NCBI RefSeq assembly: GCF_002872255.1 | Contig: NZ_NIPR01000025.1 | Location: 1 to 35,138, forward strand | Origin: Companilactobacillus nuruki | GTDB lineage: Bacteria; Bacillota; Bacilli; Lactobacillales; Lactobacillaceae | Length of the DNA stretch: 35,138 nucleotides | Reading direction: 5' to 3' | Shown here: piece after piece, positions 25,137 to 32,030 of the stretch | How the letters are laid out: every line of letters begins with the position of its first letter | How positions within the stretch are numbered: position 1 is the first letter of the stretch | Notes under the pieces: generated by a model | Seen by the model: only the letters and a program-made list of their open reading frames with translations | Databases searched by the model: none | What the model was told of the DNA's origin: nothing | Made by a program: the position numbers and the translations under genes

Positions 25137-25157
25137 TTTATATAAAACGTTAAAGGG

Positions 25158-25197
25158 CTATAAATTTACTCTTTGTTGAGTAAGTTTATAGTTTTTT
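25158..25197 (+). terminator. Terminator after the HTH-immunity gene
   Basis: A 14-bp stem with one G-U pair (25158-25171 with 25178-25191) and six T. Confidence 0.85.
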
Positions 25198-25257
25198 GTT
25201 TGTTGATAATAGGTTGATTAACTATGTAAGTTAGATAATAATTCAAAACTTCAACAA

Positions 25258-25266
25258 TGGTATAAT
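25258..25266 (+). promoter_or_regulatory. Extended -10 promoter of tex
   Basis: TGGTATAAT combines a TGN extension with a consensus -10. No good -35 stands at 17 bp, as is common for extended -10 promoters. Confidence 0.6.
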
Positions 25267-25317
25267 AATAATCGCGTTTATAATTCAAGTAAAAAATATC
25301 AATAATTGGAGGCCCGT

Positions 25318-27513
25318 ATGGCAACGAAGCAAGAAGAAAGTAACATGGTCGATTTGGCTCAACCAGTTCACCAGCAGTTGAATCAATATCGAGTACAACA
25401 GATACAGGCCGTATTGACTTTATTAGACGAGGGCAATACTGTGCCTTTTATTGCACGTTATCGAAAAGAACGAACAGGAACACTTGATGAGGTTGCCATT
25501 CGTGATATTGAAGACGAAGCAAATCGTCTAATGAAACTTAACCAACGTCGAAATGATGTTCTAAAGTTGATTCAGGAACAAGATAAATTGACGCCCGATT
25601 TAAAAAAGAAACTAGAACAAGCAACCGTATTGCAACAAGTTGAAGATTTATATCTTCCTTATAAGCAAAAACGTCGGACTAAAGCTACTATTGCGCGTGA
25701 AGCAGGCTTAGAACCATTGGCAAAGTGGTTGCTAACCTTTCCCGAACGTGGACTTGATGCTAAGGCAAAAAGTTTTATTTCTGAAGATAAGGATTTGCCA
25801 GATTTAGACTCAGTTTGGGCTGGTGTTAATGAAATCTTGGCCGAAGATATCAGTGATCGAGCAGATTTTCGGGAATGGATTCGTGGTTATACTTGGCAGA
25901 ATGGAGAATTAACTAGCAAAGTTAAGCGTGGCGCCAAAGAAAAAGATGAACAACAAGTTTATGAAACTTATTATGATTTTCAACAGACGTTAAAGAAATT
26001 ACCACCATATCGTATTTTAGCTATCAATCGTGGTGAAAAAGAAAAGATTCTAACGGTTGGAATTAATGTAGATTCAGACGCTATTTTGCGTTTTGGTCAT
26101 TCTCGATTGGTTCATCAACACCATGGGTCAGCGGCGGATAAAGTAGATGAATCATTTGCCGATGCATACAAGCGGTTTTTAGGACCAGCAATTGAGCGTG
26201 AACTTCGTCGTCAACTATCAGATCAAGCAAATGCCCATGCTATTCAAGTGTTTGGTAATAACTTGTATCATCTTTTAATGCAAGCACCTTTGAAGGGGAA
26301 GGTAGTGATGGGATTTGATCCAGCCTATCGAACTGGATGCAAGTTGGCTATTATGGATGCAAATGGTCGTTTTTTGGCAAAACAAGTTATTTATCCACAT
26401 AAGCCGGCAAGTAGTAAACAGCGAGCAGAAGCGGGTCCTGAATTTAAACAATTATTAGAAAAATATCATGTTCAAATGATTGCCATTGGTAATGGAACTG
26501 CTAGTCGTGAGTCTGAAGAATTTGTCAGTGAAATTTTAAAGACAATGGACCATCCTGTTTATTATGTAATTGTGAATGAAGCAGGAGCGTCCGTTTATTC
26601 GGCCAGCGCTAATGCTCGTAAAGAGTTCGCTGATTTGCATGTCGAAGAACGATCAGCTATTAGTATTGGCCGTCGTTTGCAAGATCCATTAGCTGAATTG
26701 ATTAAAGTTGATCCTAAGGCTATTGGTGTAGGTCAATATCAACATGATGTTCCTGAGAAAGAATTAGATGAGCAATTGGACCGAGTTGTTGAAACAGCGG
26801 TTAATCAAGTAGGTGTTAATTTAAATACTGCCAGTCCGGAATTGTTGACTCATATTTCAGGATTGACTACTACAACTGCTAAAAATATTGTGACGTTTAG
26901 AAATGAAAATGGGTCTTTCTCTAAACGGCAAGATCTTAAGTCTGTTCCTCGATTAGGACCAAAAGCATATCAACAATCAGTCGGTTTCTTAAGAATCATT
27001 GCTGGTAGTGATCCACTTGATAATACAGACATACATCCAGAGAGCTATCCAGTTACTCGAAGATTATTGACTGACATTGGTGAAACAACAGATGTTATTG
27101 GTAAACCTGAACTTCAACAGAAATTAAACAAGTTAGATAAAGATAAATGGGCTAAGCAGTTAGATATCGGTGAATCAACTTTGACTGATATTATTGCTGG
27201 TTTAAGTAAACCTGGTCGTGATTTACGTGATAATATGCCGGCGCCATTGTTGCGTCAGGATGTTTTAACTATGGCTGATTTGAAGCCTGGAATGGAGCTG
27301 CAAGGTACCGTTAGAAATGTTATTGATTTTGGTGCATTCGTTGATATTGGTGTTAAGCAGGATGGATTGGTTCATATATCACAGTTAACTGATCATTTTG
27401 TTAGTGATCCTAGTACTGTTGTGACGATTGGTGATATTGTTACTGTTTGGGTGCTTAGCGTTGATGAGAATCGGAATCGAATTCAACTGACTATGCGGAA
27501 AAATAGAGAATAA
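25318..27513 (+). CDS. tex: Tex family RNA-binding transcription accessory protein
   Basis: I start it at ATG 25318 (MATKQEE), 731 residues, because TTGGAGG lies just upstream. The ATG at 25306 would place that site inside the gene. Domain order is that of Tex (YdcI): an N-terminal helical part with NTVPFIARYRKERTGTLDE (about 30-50), a YqgF/RNase H-like domain (VMGFDPAYRTGCKLAIMD, about 322-340), helix-hairpin-helix motifs (VGVNLNTASPELLTHISGL, about 497-515) and a C-terminal S1 domain (about 655-725; LQGTVRNVIDFGAFVDIGV). It acts in the cytosol on RNA or transcription complexes. The exact role is debated. The gene is complete and monocistronic. It is likely a conserved chromosomal anchor in this window. 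Confidence 0.95.
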   Translation: MATKQEESNMVDLAQPVHQQLNQYRVQQIQAVLTLLDEGNTVPFIARYRKERTGTLDEVAIRDIEDEANRLMKLNQRRNDVLKLIQEQDKLTPDLKKKLEQATVLQQVEDLYLPYKQKRRTKATIAREAGLEPLAKWLLTFPERGLDAKAKSFISEDKDLPDLDSVWAGVNEILAEDISDRADFREWIRGYTWQNGELTSKVKRGAKEKDEQQVYETYYDFQQTLKKLPPYRILAINRGEKEKILTVGINVDSDAILRFGHSRLVHQHHGSAADKVDESFADAYKRFLGPAIERELRRQLSDQANAHAIQVFGNNLYHLLMQAPLKGKVVMGFDPAYRTGCKLAIMDANGRFLAKQVIYPHKPASSKQRAEAGPEFKQLLEKYHVQMIAIGNGTASRESEEFVSEILKTMDHPVYYVIVNEAGASVYSASANARKEFADLHVEERSAISIGRRLQDPLAELIKVDPKAIGVGQYQHDVPEKELDEQLDRVVETAVNQVGVNLNTASPELLTHISGLTTTTAKNIVTFRNENGSFSKRQDLKSVPRLGPKAYQQSVGFLRIIAGSDPLDNTDIHPESYPVTRRLLTDIGETTDVIGKPELQQKLNKLDKDKWAKQLDIGESTLTDIIAGLSKPGRDLRDNMPAPLLRQDVLTMADLKPGMELQGTVRNVIDFGAFVDIGVKQDGLVHISQLTDHFVSDPSTVVTIGDIVTVWVLSVDENRNRIQLTMRKNRE

Positions 27514-27582
27514 AATTATCAATCTTTATCATGTTTTGAAGGGATTTAAGAAGCAGAGTATTTAATAAATGGTTAGATAACT

Positions 27583-27632
27583 AAGAATCCATGAATTAAG
27601 ATTTTAAAATCTTAATTCATGGATTCTTTTTA
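27583..27632 (+). terminator. Terminator of tex: long perfect palindrome
   Basis: Two 23-bp arms (27583-27605 and 27606-27628) are exact complements with no spacer, followed by T. In RNA the central TTTTAAAA would form the loop region. It lies between the convergent tex and ABC-permease genes. Confidence 0.85.
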
Positions 27633-27639
27633 GTTGGAA

Positions 27640-28416
27640 TTATCTTTGTCTGTCATATGCCCAAACTGTTAATGGAGCAAAAATTAATATGATCCCGACA
27701 CCAAACAACAAGACTATCCATGCGGTATTTGGAAAAGTTCCAGTTGCTAAAATTTGTCGAATAGCGGTGATCACATAAGTTATCGGATTGAGATTAGCAA
27801 TCACTTGCAGGATTCTTGGTAGTGTATGGATGGGGATGAAAGCATTTGACAGGAACGATAACAATAACATTGTCATCAAAGAAATACTTTCGACCATAGT
27901 AGCACTCTTTGCCAGTAATCCAATTAGTGCGTAGATCCATGAAATGGCCCAGCCAATAAAGATAGCAAGTAAAGTAATGACGATGATCCATCCGAAGTTG
28001 ACGTTAGGACGCCAGCCCATGAAATAGCCTGTCGTAAGTGAAGCTATGGTAGCAGTAATTAATCTTAAAATATCCGCTAATAACTGTCCGGCTAATGGAG
28101 CGACATGTGCAATTGGTAATGATTTAAATCTATCAAAAATTCCCGTTTCCATATCTTCTCTAATCTGCGTACCAGAACCAGAGGCGGCTGAGAGAATGGT
28201 TTGCACTAGAATTCCGGGAACAATTATTGGGAGGTAAGCATGAACTCCGCCAGAAATGGCTCCTCCGAATAAGTAACCAAATAGAATCATAAATACAATT
28301 GGTTGAATCAGAACATCCATAAGTTGATCAGGATTGTGAAAAGTTTTTAATAAATTACGATATGTCATAGTAATGATATTTTGTATTACATTGACACTAT
28401 TTTTTTTGATTTCCAT
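27640..28416 (-). CDS. ABC-2 type exporter permease (DrrB-like)
   Basis: The protein has 258 residues, with AAGGAAG before ATG. Six membrane segments are visible, with the ABC-2 motif region GAISGGVHAYLPIIVPGILVQ (about residues 53-73) and a family-typical loop (GSGTQIREDMETGIFDRFKSLPIA, about 80-103). The C-terminal part VIANLNPITYVITAIRQ is typical of DrrB/daunorubicin-type permeases. It is transcribed with the ATPase gene 18 bp upstream. It is predicted to export a lipophilic compound, with the partner ATPase supplying energy. Confidence 0.9.
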   Translation of the reverse strand: MEIKKNSVNVIQNIITMTYRNLLKTFHNPDQLMDVLIQPIVFMILFGYLFGGAISGGVHAYLPIIVPGILVQTILSAASGSGTQIREDMETGIFDRFKSLPIAHVAPLAGQLLADILRLITATIASLTTGYFMGWRPNVNFGWIIVITLLAIFIGWAISWIYALIGLLAKSATMVESISLMTMLLLSFLSNAFIPIHTLPRILQVIANLNPITYVITAIRQILATGTFPNTAWIVLLFGVGIILIFAPLTVWAYDRQR

Positions 28417-28434
28417 AATAAATTGCTTCCTTTT

Positions 28435-29370
28435 TTAATTTTTACCTACGGTCAATGCCATGAATGCATCATCTAAAGAAGGTTCCTGAATGATTAAATC
28501 GGAAATATTTATTTTAGAATTCTTTAATTGAAATAATCCTTTGATTGCTTGTTCAGAGTTTTTAAACTTCACAATGATTGTGTTATTAATGATTTGGGGT
28601 TTGGAATTTAATTCAATCTGAAGAATTTCTGCTGCTTGATGAATGCTGTTATCATCAAGGACTTTTAGAGACAATGTTGATTCACCAGTATCATGTTTCA
28701 ATTGATCAGGAGTACCAATCTTAATCAATTTTCCATGATCGATTACGGCGACCCGATTGGCTAGTTTATCAGCTTCTTCAAGATACTGCGTTGTCAGGAA
28801 AATCGTTGAACCTTGTTTAACCAAACTTCTGATTGTGTCCCACATTTGAGAACGAGTCCGTGGATCTAATCCCGTTGTGGGTTCGTCCAAGAATATAAGA
28901 GCAGGGCGAGTAATTAAGCTAATAGCTAAATCAAGTCTGCGACGCATTCCGCCAGAGAATTCTTTAATTGATTTATCGGCACTGTTTTCAAGTGAAAATT
29001 CTTTTAATAATTCATCTGTGCGTGCTAAGGATGATTTCTTTGAAAACCCGTTCAATCTGGAAAATATCATTAGATTTTCTTTTGCCGAAAGATCTTCATC
29101 TACTGAAGCGTATTGACCCGTCACGCCAAAGGTTGATCGGGCTAGTTTGTCATCTTTTTCAATATCATGACCAAAAACGGTTACGGTACCATCCGTCGGT
29201 TTTAATAAGGTGGTTATCATTCGAAGAAGAGTGGTTTTCCCGGCACCATTTGGTCCAAGTAACCCAAAGATTTCTCCCTCTTTAACCGTGAATGACACAT
29301 TATCAACGGCCTTTTGATTGGTGAATGTTTTGGATAAATGATCTACTTTAATAGCAATATTATCGTTCAT
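28435..29370 (-). CDS. ABC exporter ATP-binding protein (DrrA-like)
   Basis: The protein has 311 residues, with a GAGGGTAA site before ATG. Walker A is GPNGAGKTT (about 39-47), the signature is EFSGGMRRR, Walker B is LIFLDEPTTGLD and the H-loop region is LTTQYLEEADKLANR, the Gln-containing variant typical of DrrA. A C-terminal extension of about 85 residues ends with EPSLDDAFMALTVGKN, also typical. It is the first gene of a two-gene operon under a promoter that contains two of three MarR-type palindromes. Likely role: efflux of an antimicrobial or lipophilic compound sensed by the divergent MarR protein. Confidence 0.93.
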   Translation of the reverse strand: MNDNIAIKVDHLSKTFTNQKAVDNVSFTVKEGEIFGLLGPNGAGKTTLLRMITTLLKPTDGTVTVFGHDIEKDDKLARSTFGVTGQYASVDEDLSAKENLMIFSRLNGFSKKSSLARTDELLKEFSLENSADKSIKEFSGGMRRRLDLAISLITRPALIFLDEPTTGLDPRTRSQMWDTIRSLVKQGSTIFLTTQYLEEADKLANRVAVIDHGKLIKIGTPDQLKHDTGESTLSLKVLDDNSIHQAAEILQIELNSKPQIINNTIIVKFKNSEQAIKGLFQLKNSKINISDLIIQEPSLDDAFMALTVGKN

Positions 29371-29399
29371 TTTTATTACCCTCTTTTGTAAAAAAGTAA

Positions 29400-29472
29400 T
29401 CAGGTGTACCTGACAAAATATATTGTAAGGTGCACCTGATTAAAAAGCAAGAACTTTATCAGGTGTACCTGA
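29400..29472. promoter_or_regulatory. Three copies of a 14-bp palindrome, candidate MarR operators
   Basis: TCAGGTGTACCTGA occurs identically at 29400-29413 and 29459-29472, and as TAAGGTGCACCTGA at 29426-29439. Centre spacings are 26 and 33 bp. The middle copy fills the -35/-10 spacer of the ABC promoter, the left copy lies at its start site and the right copy overlaps the -35 region of marR. This arrangement would repress both directions. Binding by the adjacent MarR protein is inferred. Confidence 0.88.
29422..29450 (-). promoter_or_regulatory. Promoter of the ABC exporter genes
   Basis: On the minus strand -35 TTGCTT (29445-29450), a 17-bp spacer and -10 TACAAT (29422-29427). The spacer contains the middle palindrome. 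Confidence 0.75.
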
Positions 29473-29497
29473 ATTAAATCTTGAGAACGAGTATAAT
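29469..29497 (+). promoter_or_regulatory. Promoter of the marR-type gene
   Basis: -10 TATAAT (29492-29497) with a poor -35 (CTGAAT, 29469-29474) at 17 bp that overlaps the right palindrome. Confidence 0.6.
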
Positions 29498-29519
29498 AAA
29501 AAATGGAGGTTGTGAAATT

Positions 29520-30044
29520 ATGACAGATTTAATTAATCAAGGGAAAACTGCAGGTAAATTAGTTGAATTTGGTATGTTACAGAATATCGCTGAAGATGAT
29601 GTGCAACATAAAAATGATTATAAAACCTTATTTCAAGGTCAAGGGAAAATATTATTGGCATTATCTGACAATGATGATTTGTCACAGAGGGATTTAGCCG
29701 AGAGACTTAATATGACGCCTCAGTCATTAGCTGAGTTTGTTCGTAAACTTGAAAAAAGAGGATTTGTTTCAAGAAGAAAATCTACAAATGATAAGCGTGT
29801 TATTATCGTTAGTTTGACTGAAGAGGGACGTTTGGAAACTCAAAGGAGAACGCAAATAATTCCAAAGTATTTAAGGGTTTTAAATGACGAGGAATTACAG
29901 CAATTTAATAATATTTTGGATAAAATAAATGGACAAATGTATCTTGATATCAAGGATGCCGATCCGACATTGCATAACAAATATCATCAGCTTATGTTGA
30001 ATCATGTGTTGACGAAGATTCGTACGGATAGCAAGGATCAATAA
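29520..30044 (+). CDS. MarR-family transcriptional regulator
   Basis: The start is the ATG at 29520 behind TGGAGG, giving 174 residues (MTDLINQGK). A longer TTG-started frame overlaps the promoter and is unlikely. The winged-helix domain lies at about residues 40-110: DLSQRDLAERLNMTPQSLAE is the helix-turn-helix, and RRKSTNDKRVIIVSLTEEGR is the wing with the family DxR pattern. Flanking helices would form the dimer. It is divergent from the DrrAB-like exporter, and three identical-type palindromes lie between them. It is most likely an autorepressor that releases DNA on binding the exported compound. It ends at a strong terminator. Confidence 0.92.
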   Translation: MTDLINQGKTAGKLVEFGMLQNIAEDDVQHKNDYKTLFQGQGKILLALSDNDDLSQRDLAERLNMTPQSLAEFVRKLEKRGFVSRRKSTNDKRVIIVSLTEEGRLETQRRTQIIPKYLRVLNDEELQQFNNILDKINGQMYLDIKDADPTLHNKYHQLMLNHVLTKIRTDSKDQ

Positions 30045-30082
30045 TTTTAATTTGTTGAAATATATAATTTACAAAAACGAAA

Positions 30083-30133
30083 AATAATACCCAAAGATTG
30101 TTGGTGTATATCTAACAATCTTTGGGTATTATT
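30083..30133 (+). terminator. Terminator of the marR-type gene
   Basis: A perfect 20-bp stem (30083-30102 with 30114-30133) with an 11-nt loop. The T-run is short. Confidence 0.75.
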
Positions 30134-30171
30134 TGATTCTTTAAAGTATTTATCAATAAATTATTTGGTAG

Positions 30172-30195
30172 CCAATGTATAAACAATCAACATTG
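30172..30195. promoter_or_regulatory. Inverted repeat upstream of the second SDR gene
   Basis: CCAATGT and ACATTGG are separated by 10 bp, about 20 bp before the putative -35. It could be an activator or repressor site. No T-run follows. Confidence 0.35.
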
Positions 30196-30214
30196 GGGTC
30201 ACTTTGTAGATTCT

Positions 30215-30243
30215 ATTGAGTAATAAATGATAGTAGGATAGAC
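30215..30243 (+). promoter_or_regulatory. Possible promoter of the second SDR gene
   Basis: TTGAGT (30215-30220), a 17-bp spacer and TAGACA (30238-30243). The -10 is imperfect. Confidence 0.4.
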
Positions 30244-30277
30244 ACAATAGAAAAGCTTAATAAAGAGGTAATTACTA

Positions 30278-31171
30278 ACGAAATTATTTATAGCCGGTGG
30301 TACAGGGTTTGTTGGAAGTGCCGTTGTGAAAGAGTTAATAGATAATGGAATCAATGTTTTAGGATTAGCTCGTTCAAAATCGAGTGCTGGGAAATTAATT
30401 AGCTGGGGTGCTCAACCTATATATGGTAGCTTGACTGATTTGGAAGTATTGTCTAAAGCTGCCGCTCAATCGGATGCCACAATACATCTTGGATTTAACA
30501 ATGATTTTCATCATTTTATAAAGTCTGGAAAAGTGGATCAAGAAGCAATTCAGACTATGGGTCAAGCGATTGAAGGAACTAAAAAGCCACTGGTTATTAC
30601 TTATGGAACTACGGGAATTAGAAATTATACACAAACTGAACATATGGTATCAAATAAAGGATTGTCCAAATTGGTAAGCCCTAGGAAATCTGAAATTGTG
30701 GCTCGACAATTAATCAATCAGGGTACAAATGCTTTTGTCGTTCGTTTACCGCCAGCTGTTCACGGAAAAGGCGATAGAGGTTTTACCAAGATGATGATTG
30801 ATAGAGCAAAAGAGATACATAGAGCTGAATATCTGGGAATTGGTCAACACAATTGGAGTGCAGTACACCGGTTAGACGCTGCTCATTTATTTTATTTGGC
30901 AACTATGTACGGTTTTGAAAATCCACTGACTGATGAACGTATCTTCAATGCTGTTGGTGATGAATCAATTGCCATGGCCGATATTGCAGGTACTATTGGT
31001 AAAAAGTTAAATGTTCCTCTCAAATTGAGATATAATCCTGTTAGTCTTGGGAATACGGCATTTCTTAATTTAATGAATTGTTCAGCATCAAGCACGATTA
31101 CGCAAAGAACATTGGGATGGAGTCCAAAACAATCAGGTTTGTTAGCAGATATAAGTAGTTCGGCGTATTGA
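30278..31171 (+). CDS. SDR-like NAD(P)-binding oxidoreductase with apparent ACG start
   Basis: The frame encodes 297 residues with an N-terminal Rossmann motif (KLFIAGGTGFVGS), the LGLARSKSSAGKL segment and a full-length C-terminus. It is the paralogue of the broken gene at 2226-3134. The codon where that gene has ATG reads ACG here (30278-30280), with AGAGGT placed 8 bp upstream. A stop lies three codons further upstream, so no other start can include the nucleotide-binding motif. The next candidate, GTG at 30326, would delete it. Either ACG initiates weakly or this copy has lost its start by one transition. The substrate is unknown. Related SDRs act on quinones, dihydroflavonol-like ketones or sugar nucleotides. 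Confidence 0.75.
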   Translation, partial: TKLFIAGGTGFVGSAVVKELIDNGINVLGLARSKSSAGKLISWGAQPIYGSLTDLEVLSKAAAQSDATIHLGFNNDFHHFIKSGKVDQEAIQTMGQAIEGTKKPLVITYGTTGIRNYTQTEHMVSNKGLSKLVSPRKSEIVARQLINQGTNAFVVRLPPAVHGKGDRGFTKMMIDRAKEIHRAEYLGIGQHNWSAVHRLDAAHLFYLATMYGFENPLTDERIFNAVGDESIAMADIAGTIGKKLNVPLKLRYNPVSLGNTAFLNLMNCSASSTITQRTLGWSPKQSGLLADISSSAY

Positions 31172-31230
31172 AATATCTATGTCTATTATCAGACCGTAGA
31201 ATGTATTTCTTTTACTTTAAAAGCAACAGG

Positions 31231-31267
31231 AAAGATTGTTAGTCATAAGGCCAGCAATCTTTTTTTA
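31231..31267 (+). terminator. Terminator of the second SDR gene
   Basis: AAAGATTGT pairs with GCAATCTTT (one G-U pair) across a 14-nt loop and is followed by seven T. Confidence 0.7.
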
Positions 31268-31327
31268 ACCCAACTAATAATGTGTCTTTGCAATTGCCTA
31301 AAAAGAAATGAATTCTATATTTAAAAC

Positions 31328-31888
31328 TTATGTTAAATTATGCAATACTTCAATTGTCTGATCAGTCATGGTTTCAGGTGATTCTTTACATCCAGTGGCA
31401 ATCCAAAAAATAATGATATTGAAAAATCCATAGAAGGCAAAATGTACTCCAATCTGTTTTTGTAGAGGAGTTTTCCATTCACGCCAGGTTTGAGTATCAT
31501 TAAGTTTTTCGGCAAATTCGATAGTGAACTTGTCGGTTATATAACTGGTTAAATGTGCTGCAATCATGATACTTAGATATTCGTGATTGTTTTCAAAATA
31601 ATTAAAACAAAACATTAACAAGTCATGTAAGTTGGTAATATTTGATTGTCTGAATTTAGAGTAATAATCTTCCGTTAAATCATTCAAAGTATCATCTAAA
31701 ACCGCCTTTTTTGAATCATAATTTCGATAAAAGGTTGGTCGTGATATCTCTGCCGTAAGAACTATTTGTTTAATGGTTATGTCTTCAAAAGAGTAATTCT
31801 TAAGTAGTTGCATCAAGGCATCCTTTATCCAAGTTCTCGTTTGTTTTTGCATACGTGTTACATTTTTATTAGTTTTGTCTCTATTCAT
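31328..31888 (-). CDS. TetR-family transcriptional regulator
   Basis: The protein has 186 residues, with GAGG 8 bp before ATG. Residues about 14-62 form the TetR HTH (TRTWIKDALMQLLKNYSFED, then TIKQIVLTAEISRPTFYRNYDSK). The rest is helical, with a Phe- and Tyr-rich ligand-binding half (FAFYGFFNIIIFWIATGCK near residue 150) like that of DhaS/YcnC-type regulators of lactobacilli. It is divergent from an MFS exporter, with two operator-like repeats in the 142-bp gap. It most likely represses the exporter and itself. Confidence 0.9.
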   Translation of the reverse strand: MNRDKTNKNVTRMQKQTRTWIKDALMQLLKNYSFEDITIKQIVLTAEISRPTFYRNYDSKKAVLDDTLNDLTEDYYSKFRQSNITNLHDLLMFCFNYFENNHEYLSIMIAAHLTSYITDKFTIEFAEKLNDTQTWREWKTPLQKQIGVHFAFYGFFNIIIFWIATGCKESPETMTDQTIEVLHNLT

Positions 31889-31963
31889 TACATTTACCTC
31901 AAATTTATAAAAAGTAGGGTTGTTAAGTATCTTTAGTTCTTTAAATATTCAATACTAACTGTG

Positions 31964-31992
31964 TTGATACAAGTGTATCAGTAAGACATACT
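31964..31992 (+). promoter_or_regulatory. Possible promoter of the MFS exporter
   Basis: -35 TTGATA (31964-31969), a 17-bp spacer and -10 CATACT (31987-31992). Both elements overlap the operator-like repeats. Confidence 0.55.
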
Positions 31993-31999
31993 TGTATCA
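31965..31999. promoter_or_regulatory. Two operator-like repeats for the TetR regulator
   Basis: A perfect 16-bp palindrome TGATACAAGTGTATCA (31965-31980) is followed, 19 bp centre to centre, by an inverted imperfect copy (31984-31999; TGATACAAGTATGTCT on the minus strand). Together they cover the whole candidate promoter of the MFS gene. Confidence 0.8.
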
Positions 32000-32030
32000 A
32001 AAAATAAAATTGAATATTTCAGAGGTGAAA

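Noticed and set aside
25306-25317. Upstream ATG for tex giving MEAR before MATK
   Set aside because: The GGAGG site lies inside this extension and fits the ATG at 25318.
27583-27628. Long palindrome as an insertion-sequence end
   Set aside because: No transposase, target duplication or second copy is visible. Its position after tex and the T-run fit a terminator.
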